From Nymphaea colorata (Eukaryota; Streptophyta; Magnoliopsida; Nymphaeales; Nymphaeaceae), in NCBI RefSeq assembly GCF_008831285.2, contig NC_045141.1, positions 2,482,001-2,546,000 of the forward strand: a DNA stretch of 64,000 bases, in the 5' to 3' direction. Position 1 is the first letter of the stretch. Every line of letters starts with the position of its first letter. Positions 44,201 through 49,200 of the stretch are shown here, in pieces. The position numbers and the translations under genes were made by a program. The notes below the pieces were generated by a model that had not been told where the DNA came from, ran no database searches, and saw only the letters and a program-made list of their open reading frames with translations.

Positions 44201-44982
44201 ATGGTCAGTACCCGTACCCGTACCTATGTGACATAGGTCACATGGGTGCTTCTAAATGGCTACCACACCTATGTTGCAACCATGTCGACGCTGGTGCTGG
44301 TGCTTCTCTGATGCAGCACCTTCGGTTTGGTCAGCCGAACCAGGTCAAAACTGACCATTTTAGATATGCACATAACTAAATTATTTATAAATATAAATAA
44401 ATAAGGCTACTAAACAGTTAAATAACTATGTAACAAATGATTTGTATACATATATTCACACACACATATATATACATCTTGACCACACCCTTACCTAAAT
44501 TTTTTTTAAAAAAATTGCCGCATTCGCACTGGCATCTTTATCCGCACCAGCGCCACACACTCAGGTGACGTAGGTTTCGCCTAATCCATTAAAACAAAAC
44601 CTGATTTGCATTTCCTTTAGGGTACTGCAGCAACTGATCATTTTATTTATTTCTTTCTTTCTACATCCCCAGAAAAAGTCCGATATTGAAAGGGCTGTGC
44701 TGGAAACAATTATGTCTATCTTCAGTTCCATGTTGGAGTCACTGGGTGGGACCTGCGATGAATTTGATAGGTACGAGTGTCCCATTAATCAGCAAGCTTT
44801 TTTATAGTAGAACAACTGAAAAGACATCAATTTTTGCTTCCTTTCTTAGGGAAACCATAAGTTGGGATGTGAAGTTGGCATTGGATTTCAAAGATTTGCA
44901 AAAGAGAATTGTTTCATCTGTCGTGGAATCCTGTTCAGCTGCACTGCAAGAGTTGGATGATCTACGCTCGAAAACTGATTAG
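4613..44982 (+). CDS. SET-domain protein (SETD3/SETD4/LSMT-like), six 3' exons
   Basis: Putative protein lysine or histidine methyltransferase. Join 4613-4689, 4792-4989, 5177-5366, 23826-23998, 44673-44770, 44850-44982. This is 869 coding bases, about 288 residues, ending at TAG 44980-44982. All junctions are GT-AG and the phases agree. Exons 1-2 give the insert-SET region ([33 protein letters not shown]) and end in the SET signature FLNHS. Exon 3 gives the C-terminal SET part with CYLSYGPFS, which contains the conserved active-site Tyr, then [17 protein letters not shown]. Exons 4-6 are helical and match the Rubis-subs-bind-type domain ([25 protein letters not shown]). The N-terminal SET half is missing, and its exons must lie upstream beyond at least 4.6 kb. 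Introns 3 and 4 (18459 and 20674 bp) are packed with transposons. The class is well supported; the substrate is unknown. Confidence 0.87.
4792..4989 (+). CDS. SET gene exon with NHS motif
   Basis: 198 bp, exactly 66 codons, phase 0 on both sides. Acceptor TTTCATTTCAG, donor GTATGT. It contains [20 protein letters not shown] and ends in FLNHS, the Asn-His signature that contributes to S-adenosylmethionine binding in SET enzymes. Confidence 0.9.
5177..5366 (+). CDS. SET gene exon with catalytic Tyr motif
   Basis: Acceptor TTTGTTTCAG, donor GTAATT at 5367. It encodes [16 protein letters not shown] through CYLSYGPFS (SYG at 5279-5287) to [10 protein letters not shown], with one base carried into the next exon. 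That exon starts 18.5 kb away and completes a GAC codon. Confidence 0.9.
5367..6321. other. Intron sequence before copia A
   Basis: AT-rich, no long open frame that resembles a protein and no clear repeat structure. This is probably part of the original intron. Confidence 0.5.
6327..6553 (+). repeat. 5' LTR of copia A
   Basis: 227 bp, TGTTAAAGAGTG to CAGTCTGTAACA. A CT-microsatellite lies near the 3' side. The start is fixed by target duplication GTAAT and the end by the adjoining primer site. Confidence 0.92.
6554..6566 (+). promoter_or_regulatory. Primer-binding site of copia A
   Basis: TGATATCAGAGCC directly follows the LTR. It matches the initiator Met-tRNA primer site except for G to A at the third base. 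Confidence 0.85.
6567..7723 (+). other. Leader of copia A, no gag
   Basis: About 1.16 kb of non-coding leader. It includes an imperfect 68-bp tandem duplication (6986-7053 and 7054-7104; both copies contain GTGGAGCAGAAAT and CTGCTGATCATGGAGG). A normal copia would place about 1 kb of gag downstream of the leader; here the protease follows almost at once. Confidence 0.65.
7724..9370 (+). pseudogene. Copia A protease and integrase (gag almost absent)
   Basis: The frame opens with ATG at 7724 (MADDNVF), hits TAG at 7745, and resumes in the same frame at 7766. The protease motif [10 protein letters not shown] is intact. A one-base shift near 8075 changes frame into the integrase: zinc-binding HLKLGHPS with CDACQFGKH, first acidic residue in HVDVWGPSR, and Glu in [12 protein letters not shown]. 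The second catalytic position reads IRTHNALEF (CAT at 8611-8613), so Asp is replaced by His. Other breaks are TAG near 8374, a frameshift near 8590, TAA near 8962 and a further shift before PPLVYTRR. Only a handful of residues precede the protease region, so gag was deleted or never present. Confidence 0.88.
9371..10351 (+). pseudogene. Copia A reverse transcriptase, first part
   Basis: RNA-dependent DNA polymerase domain. Visible words are [71 protein letters not shown] and the catalytic [13 protein letters not shown]. It is broken by a frameshift near 9705 and by in-frame stops near 9967, 10008, 10090 and 10227. The frame breaks off at SLIGKLL where element B is inserted at 10352; it resumes at 15078 with [13 protein letters not shown]. 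Confidence 0.88.
10352..10597 (+). repeat. 5' LTR of copia B
   Basis: 246 bp, TGTTGAAAGTAG to CTTCTGCAACA. It is distinct from but related to the A LTR in its 3' half (CTCTCTCGTTCTCT). Confidence 0.92.
10598..10610 (+). promoter_or_regulatory. Primer-binding site of copia B
   Basis: TGGTATCAGAGCC, a perfect match to the initiator Met-tRNA primer site, immediately after the LTR. Confidence 0.92.
10611..11809 (+). other. Leader of copia B, no gag
   Basis: About 1.2 kb without a gag reading frame. At 11155-11173 it contains AAGACTGCCGGCTGTAACA, identical to the 3' end of the LTR of element G (43456-43474), suggesting a leader built from or recombined with another copia family. No other coding signal was recognised. 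Confidence 0.6.
11810..13560 (+). pseudogene. Copia B gag remnant, protease and integrase
   Basis: ATG at 11810 ([10 protein letters not shown]) is followed by about 60 residues that resemble only the C-terminal tail of gag ([16 protein letters not shown]), then protease [15 protein letters not shown] at 12191-12193 interrupts, and the same region continues as [13 protein letters not shown]. Integrase shows HLRLGHPS with [18 protein letters not shown], and Glu in [10 protein letters not shown]. The second acidic position is IRTHNALEF (CAT at 12767-12769), the same Asp-to-His change as in A. TAG at 12860-12862 breaks the core. The C-terminal part runs to [14 protein letters not shown] with TAG at about 13427. 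Confidence 0.88.
13561..14274 (+). pseudogene. Copia B reverse transcriptase, truncated
   Basis: Words visible: [72 protein letters not shown] and [12 protein letters not shown]. The catalytic box reads [10 protein letters not shown], so the Val of Tyr-Val-Asp-Asp is Asp. A stop lies at about 13719 and another ends the frame at 14229. Compared with A, about 320 bp (the end of reverse transcriptase and the connection to RNase H) is deleted at about 14270. Confidence 0.85.
14275..14820 (+). pseudogene. Copia B RNase H with internal deletion
   Basis: Reads [18 protein letters not shown] and [15 protein letters not shown], then lacks about 30 bp that encode the STTGFCVF-type segment. It continues as [35 protein letters not shown] and [15 protein letters not shown]. 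Stops are at about 14676 and 14719. It ends in [10 protein letters not shown] followed by a polypurine tract (AGGGGGAG) against the 3' LTR. Confidence 0.85.
14821..15072 (+). repeat. 3' LTR of copia B
   Basis: 252 bp. It has the same ends as the 5' copy and is followed by target duplication GTTAT (15073-15077) and then by the resumed reading frame of A. Confidence 0.92.
15078..15679 (+). pseudogene. Copia A reverse transcriptase end and RNase H (continued)
   Basis: Resumes after B with [20 protein letters not shown] and [15 protein letters not shown], a TAA near 15203, then [19 protein letters not shown]. RNase H continues with [39 protein letters not shown] and [16 protein letters not shown]. 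It reaches [11 protein letters not shown], where element C is inserted. The last codons, [10 protein letters not shown] and stop, are found beyond C at 18957-18992. Confidence 0.88.
15769..15930. other. Filler sequence replacing the 5' half of copia C
   Basis: About 160 bp with a repeated phrase GTCCTGACCTTT (about 15842 and 15898). It resembles neither the C LTR nor copia coding sequence and marks a deletion with inserted filler, or a small unrelated insertion. Confidence 0.5.
16417..17673. mobile_element. hAT-like element D inside copia C
   Basis: 1257 bp flanked by the perfect 8-bp duplication TTGGCTAC (16409-16416 and 17674-17681), the hallmark length of hAT insertions. Terminal inverted repeats are CTATGTCACATGGGTACGGG at the left and the complement of GTACCCGTGTGACATAG at the right. 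Both ends carry GGTAC/GTACC-rich subterminal repeats, and GGTCAAAGTTGACC lies at 17500-17513. No transposase is recognised, so it is non-autonomous. It sits just ahead of the reverse-transcriptase catalytic box of C. Confidence 0.9.
17187..17382. repeat. CG-rich CGCCGTCGCCG-type repeat in element D
   Basis: Irregular repeats of GTCGCCGTTCGCCTCC and TCGCCGGCCGTCGC in an otherwise AT-rich element. Their composition is strongly unlike the surroundings. They may be a captured host 5' region or the former promoter/first exon of an autonomous parent. Confidence 0.7.
18669..18951 (+). repeat. 3' LTR of copia C
   Basis: 283 bp, starting TGTTAAGTTTGTAC after a GAGGGGGGC polypurine tract and ending AAAATCTTACC just before the duplication GTAAC. 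The terminal CA is mutated to CC. Confidence 0.82.
19000..19222 (+). repeat. 3' LTR of copia A
   Basis: 223 bp, preceded by the final A codons and polypurine GAGGGAGAG, followed by target duplication GTAAT (19223-19227). Confidence 0.92.
19228..19806. other. Intron sequence between copia A and element E
   Basis: AT-rich with an AAT microsatellite (about 19287-19303) and a pyrimidine-rich stretch (19385-19450). No gene or repeat family was recognised. Confidence 0.45.
20157..20231. repeat. TA microsatellite in element E
   Basis: A run of about 37 TA dinucleotides at the internal side of the right subterminal region; other members of the family carry shorter CA/TA runs at the same place. Confidence 0.9.
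20294..20536 (+). repeat. 5' LTR of copia F
   Basis: TGTTGAAGTG to TATTTTCTACA. Contains GGGTCTGGACC and the palindrome CCTCGAGTCGAGGG. Confidence 0.92.
20537..20549 (+). promoter_or_regulatory. Primer-binding site of copia F
   Basis: TGGTATTAGAGTC, initiator Met-tRNA-type primer site with two mismatches, directly after the LTR. Confidence 0.85.
21100..21693 (+). pseudogene. Copia F gag, C-terminally truncated
   Basis: An uninterrupted 197-codon frame from ATG 21100 ([10 protein letters not shown]) to TAA at 21691. It carries the UBN2-type gag core: [75 protein letters not shown] and [16 protein letters not shown]. The zinc knuckle is absent because the internal deletion begins right after EGIR. 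The intact frame suggests that the capsid-forming half could still be translated; whether it is made is unknown. Confidence 0.85.
21688..21934 (+). pseudogene. Copia F RNase H tail
   Basis: After the deletion junction the sequence reads [50 protein letters not shown] and [14 protein letters not shown], the very end of pol. A GAGGGGAAG polypurine tract leads into the 3' LTR. Element I carries the matching segment at 31869-32115 on the minus strand. Confidence 0.88.
21929..22171 (+). repeat. 3' LTR of copia F
   Basis: 243 bp, TGTTGAAGTATT to TATTTTCTACA, followed by target duplication GCACC. Confidence 0.92.
22221..23637. other. Intron DNA with decayed transposon traces
   Basis: No gene. A primer-site-like TGGTATTAGAAC follows CATCTACA at about 22472, possibly a decayed copia LTR end. 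GGTCAAAGTTGACC at 22563-22576 and a right-hand end ACCCATGTGACATAG (23623-23637) suggest a decayed member of the D/E hAT-like family; no target duplication was found. An AG microsatellite lies at 23236-23266 and a CT/TA/GT run at 23493-23535. Confidence 0.5.
23826..23998 (+). CDS. SET gene exon (between the two giant introns)
   Basis: Completes GAC with the base from 5366. It encodes [40 protein letters not shown] and [11 protein letters not shown]. Donor GTACAG at 23999; an alternative donor GTGAAT six bases later would add two residues and keep phase. The exon belongs to the start of the C-terminal substrate-binding-type domain. It is isolated by 18 kb and 21 kb of intron. Confidence 0.83.
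23999..25607. other. Intron sequence before the long LTRs
   Basis: AT-rich, without a recognised gene or element. Short open frames here show no known motif. Confidence 0.45.
25608..31477. mobile_element. Long solo LTR (about 3.0 kb), split by a second copy
   Basis: Starts TGTGACACCCCAACC at 25608 and ends AAGCGTTACA at 31477. Excluding the inserted copy it is about 3.0 kb, TG to CA, without coding domains. The flanks AAAAT (25603-25607) and AGAAT (31478-31482) match at four of five bases, a likely decayed target duplication. The terminal sequence, which reads GGGGTGTCACA on the minus strand, and the great length suit a Ty3/gypsy LTR, but with no pol the superfamily is inferred. Transcriptional orientation is unknown. 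Confidence 0.68.
26829..29692. mobile_element. Second long solo LTR nested in the first
   Basis: 2864 bp, TGTCACACCCCGACC to CCGCGCGTTACA, inserted in the same orientation into the first copy. Flanks are ACATT (26824-26828) and ATATT (29693-29697), four of five bases identical. Its left 1.2 kb matches 25608-26823 and its right 1.7 kb matches 29698-31477. Both copies hold the shared landmarks GACAGTTCCTGTGGGTGCAA and GTGTCGACGGGTAGTGTCGA. Purine-rich GAGAGG stretches and a GGTCCGGATCTGGACC-type palindrome lie near the right end. Confidence 0.72.
31632..31874 (-). repeat. 3' LTR of copia I
   Basis: TGTAGAAATACTT to CCCTCAACA on the plus strand; adjoins the polypurine tract complement CTCTCCCTCAAG (31875-31886). 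Confidence 0.92.
31875..32922 (-). pseudogene. Copia I reverse transcriptase end and RNase H
   Basis: Read leftwards: [20 protein letters not shown] with the catalytic Tyr-Val-Asp-Asp intact, [61 protein letters not shown] frameshift near 32290 follows. RNase H then reads [50 protein letters not shown], and ends [14 protein letters not shown] just before the polypurine tract. Confidence 0.88.
32923..33414 (-). pseudogene. Copia I reverse transcriptase, N-terminal part
   Basis: [60 protein letters not shown], then breaks around 33100 (missing the LDVKNAFL segment intact elsewhere), followed by [20 protein letters not shown] and [11 protein letters not shown] before another frameshift near 32920. 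Confidence 0.85.
33415..34995 (-). pseudogene. Copia I integrase
   Basis: A long uninterrupted frame covers 33513-34886. It has the integrase zinc-binding region ([15 protein letters not shown] with VCQFAKH), the retroviral-type core with Asp in [11 protein letters not shown], Asp in [10 protein letters not shown] and Glu in [13 protein letters not shown], and the C-terminal GKLK-like region [20 protein letters not shown]. All three catalytic residues are present, unlike A and B. It is separated from the protease by a TGA near 34997. Confidence 0.9.
34996..35500 (-). pseudogene. Copia I nucleocapsid knuckle and protease
   Basis: The zinc knuckle reads [19 protein letters not shown]: the final Cys of the Cys-Cys-His-Cys box is Tyr. 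Protease [13 protein letters not shown] keeps the Asp-Ser-Gly active-site triad. A TAG near 35501 separates this from the upstream gag. Confidence 0.87.
35502..36204 (-). pseudogene. Copia I gag
   Basis: The position matching the start codon of F gag is ATA (complement of 36202-36204), so initiation is lost. One-base deletions near 36123 and 35975 shift the frame. Beyond them the frame is good: [40 protein letters not shown] and [20 protein letters not shown]. Confidence 0.87.
36205..36844 (-). other. Leader of copia I
   Basis: GC-rich, rich in CGGCGG/CACCGG words, comparable with the leaders of F, J and K. No convincing protein. Confidence 0.6.
36845..36857 (-). promoter_or_regulatory. Primer-binding site of copia I
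   Basis: GGCTCTGATACCA is the exact complement of the initiator Met-tRNA primer site, adjoining the 5' LTR. Confidence 0.92.
36858..37100 (-). repeat. 5' LTR of copia I
   Basis: 243 bp, TGTAGAAATACTT to CCGTCAACA on the plus strand, followed by target duplication GCTAA. Confidence 0.93.
37106..37773. other. Intron sequence right of copia I
   Basis: AT-rich, no gene or element recognised. Confidence 0.4.
37774..38140. repeat. 156-bp tandem duplication
   Basis: Two units, 37774-37929 and 37930-38085, share GAATTGATTGATATGCTCTT and ATGGATGTGAATCAT. They are followed by a shortened third copy to about 38140. The minus strand is open across much of it ([16 protein letters not shown]), but no known domain is seen. 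Confidence 0.8.
38158..39550 (+). mobile_element. Copia fragment J (5' LTR, leader, start of gag)
   Basis: LTR 38158-38403 (TGTTGACGTG to TCTGTTCAACA), primer site TGGTATCAGAGCC at 38404-38416, a leader of about 1 kb rich in GTCGTC/GCTGCC words, then gag from about 39412 ([29 protein letters not shown]). Gag stops after about 45 codons, in an 18-bp direct repeat, and the rest of the element is gone. Confidence 0.85.
39478..39531 (+). repeat. 18-bp direct repeat at the J truncation
   Basis: CACCAAGGATAATTACTT at 39478-39495 and again at 39514-39531, replacing the gag sequence that should follow the Ala-Ile-Thr codons. Confidence 0.85.
39551..39661. mobile_element. Right end of a hAT-like D/E-family element
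   Basis: ACCCGCACCGGCACTAGCAC and then CCGCACCCATGTGATATAAG match the right subterminal region and terminus of D and E in degenerate form. It lies directly after copia J, which may have inserted into this element. Confidence 0.55.
39752..40778. mobile_element. Truncated third copy of the long LTR
   Basis: Begins TGTAACACCCCAACC like the copies at 25608 and 26829. It shares GACAGTTCCTGTGGGTGCAA and GCGAGACCAGTGGCGAAGGC, and stops after about 1.03 kb (CATGAAGTTGGT) where copia H sequence begins. Confidence 0.78.
40763..41866 (-). pseudogene. Copia H gag with altered zinc knuckle
   Basis: Start ATG at 41864-41866 (MDERNSS), a frameshift near 41840, then [39 protein letters not shown], and a clean frame of 300 codons. 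UBN2-type gag words: [40 protein letters not shown] and [17 protein letters not shown]. The knuckle is [17 protein letters not shown], with Gln where His is normal. The protease start reads [12 protein letters not shown], with Arg for the active-site Gly. Both changes would impair function. The last few codons come from the adjoining LTR. Confidence 0.85.
42149..42610 (-). repeat. 5' LTR of copia H
   Basis: 462 bp; its inner end is fixed by the primer site and its outer end (CA at 42610) by the change into copia G reverse-transcriptase sequence. Confidence 0.8.
42611..43474 (+). mobile_element. Copia fragment G (RNase H and 3' LTR)
   Basis: Starts abruptly in [15 protein letters not shown], then [40 protein letters not shown], and RNase H pieces with several stops to about 43274 (TTGAGGGGGAG polypurine tract). 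3' LTR 43282-43474 (193 bp, TGTGGATATAAAAG to CCGGCTGTAACA). Closest to A and B in its protein words. Confidence 0.82.
43475..43808. other. Intron sequence between copia G and element M
   Basis: AT-rich, nothing recognised. Confidence 0.4.
43809..44236. mobile_element. hAT-like element M (D/E family)
   Basis: Left end CTAAGTCACATGGGTAC, right end GTACCCGTACCTATGTGACATAG broken into its matching halves GTACCCGTACC and TATGTGACATAG. GTACCCGT repeats lie at both ends and a TA run near the right. No clear 8-bp duplication; a second family member follows immediately. Confidence 0.65.
44237..44573. mobile_element. hAT-like element N (degenerate D/E family)
   Basis: Left end GTCACATGGGTGC, imperfect palindrome GGTCAAAACTGACC at 44343-44356, a CA/TA run, and a right end resembling GTGACGTAG. 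Only about 100 bp separate it from the next SET exon. Target duplication not identified. Confidence 0.55.
44673..44770 (+). CDS. SET gene exon (penultimate)
   Basis: Acceptor CTACATCCCCAG, donor GTACGA. Encodes [20 protein letters not shown] and [12 protein letters not shown], leaving two bases (AG) for the next exon. It begins in phase 0, matching the exon 20.7 kb upstream. Confidence 0.82.
44850..44982 (+). CDS. SET gene terminal exon
   Basis: After a 79-bp intron (acceptor CTTTCTTAG) it completes AGG and reads [38 protein letters not shown], ending with TAG at 44980-44982. [13 protein letters not shown] is typical of the end of plant SET proteins with a Rubisco-LSMT-type C-terminal domain. 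Confidence 0.85.
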
Positions 44983-45900
44983 TGAGGCCAATAGTCAGTT
45001 CTGTTACAATTTCATGGAGATCTGCAACTCCAACCAATAATTATTCTGGAGGTATGACTGTGTATGCCTTGTGGGTCTATTGCTGCCAGCCAGAACGAGG
45101 GCCAGACTTTCATTTCAGTCCACTTTGGTTTACTTAGTAAGACTGCATTTATTGACTCAGATGGTTGGATTCCTTTTTATCTTTTGTTTTCTCTTCAAGG
45201 AGGGAAAATCTCAAGCTGTGCCACCAAAACTTGGATAAGCAACACCCGCATTCAAATTTGTCATCAGTCCTGTAGTCGCTACTGTTGTTTAAGTTGGTGG
45301 AGATTTTGCAAGAAAGAAAATTTGACTTGGCATAAGATTTGTCAGAGTATGTTTGTAATTTGGACTACTTGTATCCTTGCTCTGGAGTATCATATTAGCA
45401 TTAACGTAGAAATATGACGTCATATTCTTGATGGCTGGGCGACAAACCAAGCTGCTTAAAACTCTGCTTGCCAAGAGCTTGTTGGTGCCCGCAGATTTGG
45501 TAAAATCAAGTTAAGGATGAGCCACATGCACGTACACTTCAACTGATGCCGGTTTGTTTGTTGATAATCAATCTATTGTTAAGTTGATATGGAAGTGTAG
45601 AACAACTCCTAGGGAAGCTTCACCCGTAAGTTGGTTTAAACTTTGGGTACTACGGGTTTATGGTTTGGAAAGGAATTACTCCTGCCAACCAAAGTTATCT
45701 CGAGACTAGACTGTTGGAGAAGAAAGAACATATTCCTGCTTGTCTGGTGGTCAAGTTTCTTGCATAAGTTGTTGCTGATATCGTAAATTCCTTCTTTTTT
45801 GTTTATTGTTGCTGTAATCATGGAGGCAAATTGTAGGTGTCATGTAAAAGATCAGTAGAGATACTGATGACGAGAATGTGTGTTTCATTGTTACTACCGG
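44983..45900 (+). other. Probable 3' UTR and downstream flank of the SET gene
   Basis: Mixed-composition sequence after the stop codon, with no competing reading frame of note. The polyadenylation site cannot be fixed from sequence alone. Confidence 0.45.
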
Positions 45901-46102
45901 GAGTTTTCTTTCTAATAATTGTCAAAATTGTTCATGGTATTAGTGCTTCAGTTCTGCTGCATTTTGTCATGTCAGTTTCAACTTCTTTATGTGCTGGGTG
46001 AGTGGGGGAAACTTAGATCGGTAGAGTGCCAAAGATCCTTCACAACTCTTTGTCCCCTTAAGGTCATGGTCTGTCTTCAGTGTATCAGAGGGCCGCTTTG
46101 CT

Positions 46103-46254
46103 ACAGTTTTAACTTGTGCGTAAGTAACCACTTTTTTGCACTGTGCTACACTTCAACTTGCGCATAAGTAACCATTTTTTTGCACTGTCCTACACTTCAA
46201 CTTGCGCATAAGTAACCTTCAACTTGCGCATAAGTAACCTTTTTTTTTTTGCAG
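46103..46254. repeat. Short tandem repeat, about 50-bp unit
   Basis: AACTTGCGCATAAGTAACC occurs four times (the first as AACTTGTGCGTAAGTAACC), mostly separated by TTTTTTGCACTGTCCTACAC-like text; the last two copies are directly adjacent. Confidence 0.75.
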
Positions 46255-49200
46255 CATAAGAGGTTGTTGCCCTTGTCACTTGAAATGAATACTGTTCACG
46301 TACCACCCCTCACCTCAAGCCATTGTGCCATCCCCCTTAGGGATGTCTTGTTTATGTAAATAAGCCATTAAAAATTAAACTAGAAAAACAGACAGACCAA
46401 AATGATAATAGCCAAAATGCCCTAAAAAGGAAATGACGCCTTATATCAATTAAAAGGAAAGCAATAAATATGCCATGCACGGGTCAAATTCAATTAAAGT
46501 CGAAATCAACGTAAACAGTGCTGGAATTTAAAAGCAAAACTGTATTAATTTAAAGAAACTTAAAGCTAAAAAGAATTTAAAACTTCATAAATAAGCTCTA
46601 GAGTCTACATGTTCTAGATGAGACCCACAAAAGCTAACGAATTCTCAAGAAGGAAAACGCATATATGTGGGACAGACGGTGAATTTAACCTATATTACAG
46701 AGAATTAAACTAATTACCATAATGTTTAGGCTTACATAACTTCTAGAATTAGGTCTTCACTAACCTAGGTGGACTAACAAAATAACCGGGTAAAACTATG
46801 TGGTACGTAGCTAATCCTAAGCTAATGGGACCCTAGGACGACACCTAAAGAGAGTGGAGTGAATGAAGATTGGAGACAGACGACAGAGAGGATTGGATGG
46901 TGGAGCTGGAGGGAGATGTAGAAGAGAGAGAAGCGGCTTATGTTTGTGAGACCCACTTAGAATCTCCTAGCCCAGGCAAACTCATGTACCCAAATGTGAA
47001 TTAAAAAAACCTAATGTAGGATTCATCGTTGCTAAATGCAAATGATTATTCAAGATGACATATAAACAAGCCCAAATGAACTTATAATGCAAATCTCTAC
47101 TGATGGAAGTTAAAAGCAACCTTGAGAAACTAATAAACTTACTTTGACCTGCATCTAACACCTAATCTGACCATGCATAATTGTCTTAAGTTCCCTAACT
47201 GACCCTAGACGAGGCTCCTAATACCAGAATCGCCCCCAATGGATCGAGAATTTAACTGAAACATAGGAACTATCCCTTAAAAACTAGGAAAATAGCTCCT
47301 AAAATTAGGGATTCAATTTCTGTAACATAAACGCCCTTAAGCTATTAAATTAATGCCAAGCCTGACCCTAAGCACTTGACCATGCCTAGACACCAACCAA
47401 ACATGATGGAATAATTGGATATAATGCTGGAAAATTCAACTCAGTATAAAACCAGAAAGAAAAGTCTAATTCACTTTGATTAAACAAAAGAAAATTAGAC
47501 ATGCAACTTAACCAACTGTAATGTACTGGAAAACACCCTAAAACAACATAGAACAGGCTAATGAATACCAAAAGATGCCAGAAAGTTCAAAGGAGAGCCC
47601 TTGAATTGCTGTGAAAACTAAGGACAGCTCAATGGATTTAATGAAAAATAGAACAATAAATTGATTCAGACCAGTCATTCTAAATAAAACTACTAAAGTC
47701 TGACTTGACCCCCTAACAAAAGAATAAATCAAAATCTGGAATCAGTCGACTAGAATCTCGAGCAAGCTGTATTCTAAGAAGATCTTGCGAGAATTTCTGC
47801 AATGCTCAGTGAGATCCAAAACCCTAAAACAAAATACTAAACAAGTTCCAGCTAGGCCACAATTAAACTAGATAGACACAAATCATTTGCAATAGATTCA
47901 AGAACACACTAGAAAATGACAAAGTAGACCAGAAAAATAAGAGAATTTACGTGAGGACGCCAAGGATTGGATGGATTCCCTAGATCAACCAACAAAATGA
48001 AAACTAAACAAGGTATACTTCTTAAGAATAAAACCCCAGACGAAGCATGTAAAATACCTGCATTGCATCATGTTTAGACTCTTAAGCAACACAAAAAGTA
48101 ATTCCTATCAAAGATGACTGCAAAAACAACTTAAACAGAAAACTTGACACAATTAAATCAAAACTAAAGACCCTAGATGCACCGAGGCCTACAAGGAAGG
48201 AAACCTATACCCAAAAACAACTTCAAATCCTATCCTAGCACTGAAAATCAGAAACTAAACTACAAAAACCAGATATAGACTAACCAAGAAGCACAATGGA
48301 ATCAAGAGAAAAGATGCACACAAAGCTGAATTCAAACTCTAAAGTAAATCCAATTTCTACAATAGTGAAAGAAACAAAGATGTACGTTTTGGATAGCCAG
48401 ATGAGCTTAGGTGTATTGAAGAGCAGGCAACGATTTTGGGAAGGCTCTTATATTTACACCAACGGCTCTCTACAGGAATGCAACTTCATCAAGGTCTTTG
48501 AGGTGGAGTGGCGAAGAAAAAACCAAAAAAGAAGACCAAGAAGAGGATGACCGACATATAAATGCAAGGAGGCCAGCTAGGCCTTGCGCATGCTTGATGT
48601 CTCAAGCACGTATTGACGTTTCTAGCATGCATAAGCCAGCAAAGGTTCATCAATAATAATCACGATGAAAAATGTAAGAAAAATTAAAATGGAGAGGAGA
48701 AGGCAGAAATAGAATTGTTCAAAGAATATCCTGCTCGAGCTTAGATGCAAATTACGCCAAGAAAATTCCTTTCTTCAACCATGGACAAGGTTTTCCAAAG
48801 GAAATTATGTACAGTATGAAGGAGAACCAGTACACAACTTTGCTGAAAGTTCCTCCATTTTGCCTAGTTGAAATTTGCCTGAAAATGCAACTAGCTTAGG
48901 GCATCCCCAAATTAGATGTATTTGAGTCCTGAAGTGGATAAGAAGCACTTATTTTAACCAATATGCAATTACAGTTGGCTTGGAGCAGGTCTGGAACCAA
49001 TTCGTCTCCAAATTCTTCTCCAAAAAACTGAAATACCTCGAATTTATACATTTTAACACGTTCAAATCGGGCTCCTAAAGACCTACAAAAGTATAAACAA
49101 AAACAAATGATACGTCAAATCATATACCCATGGAAAGTCATCAACATGAGCTAATATGGCTAATTCACAAGGATAACCGCACAATCACCCTGATGCAAGA

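Larger units (their letters stand above)
23999..44672 (+). other. Giant intron (20674 bp) of the SET gene
   Basis: Donor at 23999, acceptor CATCCCCAG at 44672. Contains nested long solo LTRs (25608-31477), copia I (31632-37100), copia pieces J, H and G, a truncated long LTR (39752-40778) and hAT-like M and N. Phase is 0 on both sides. Confidence 0.8.
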
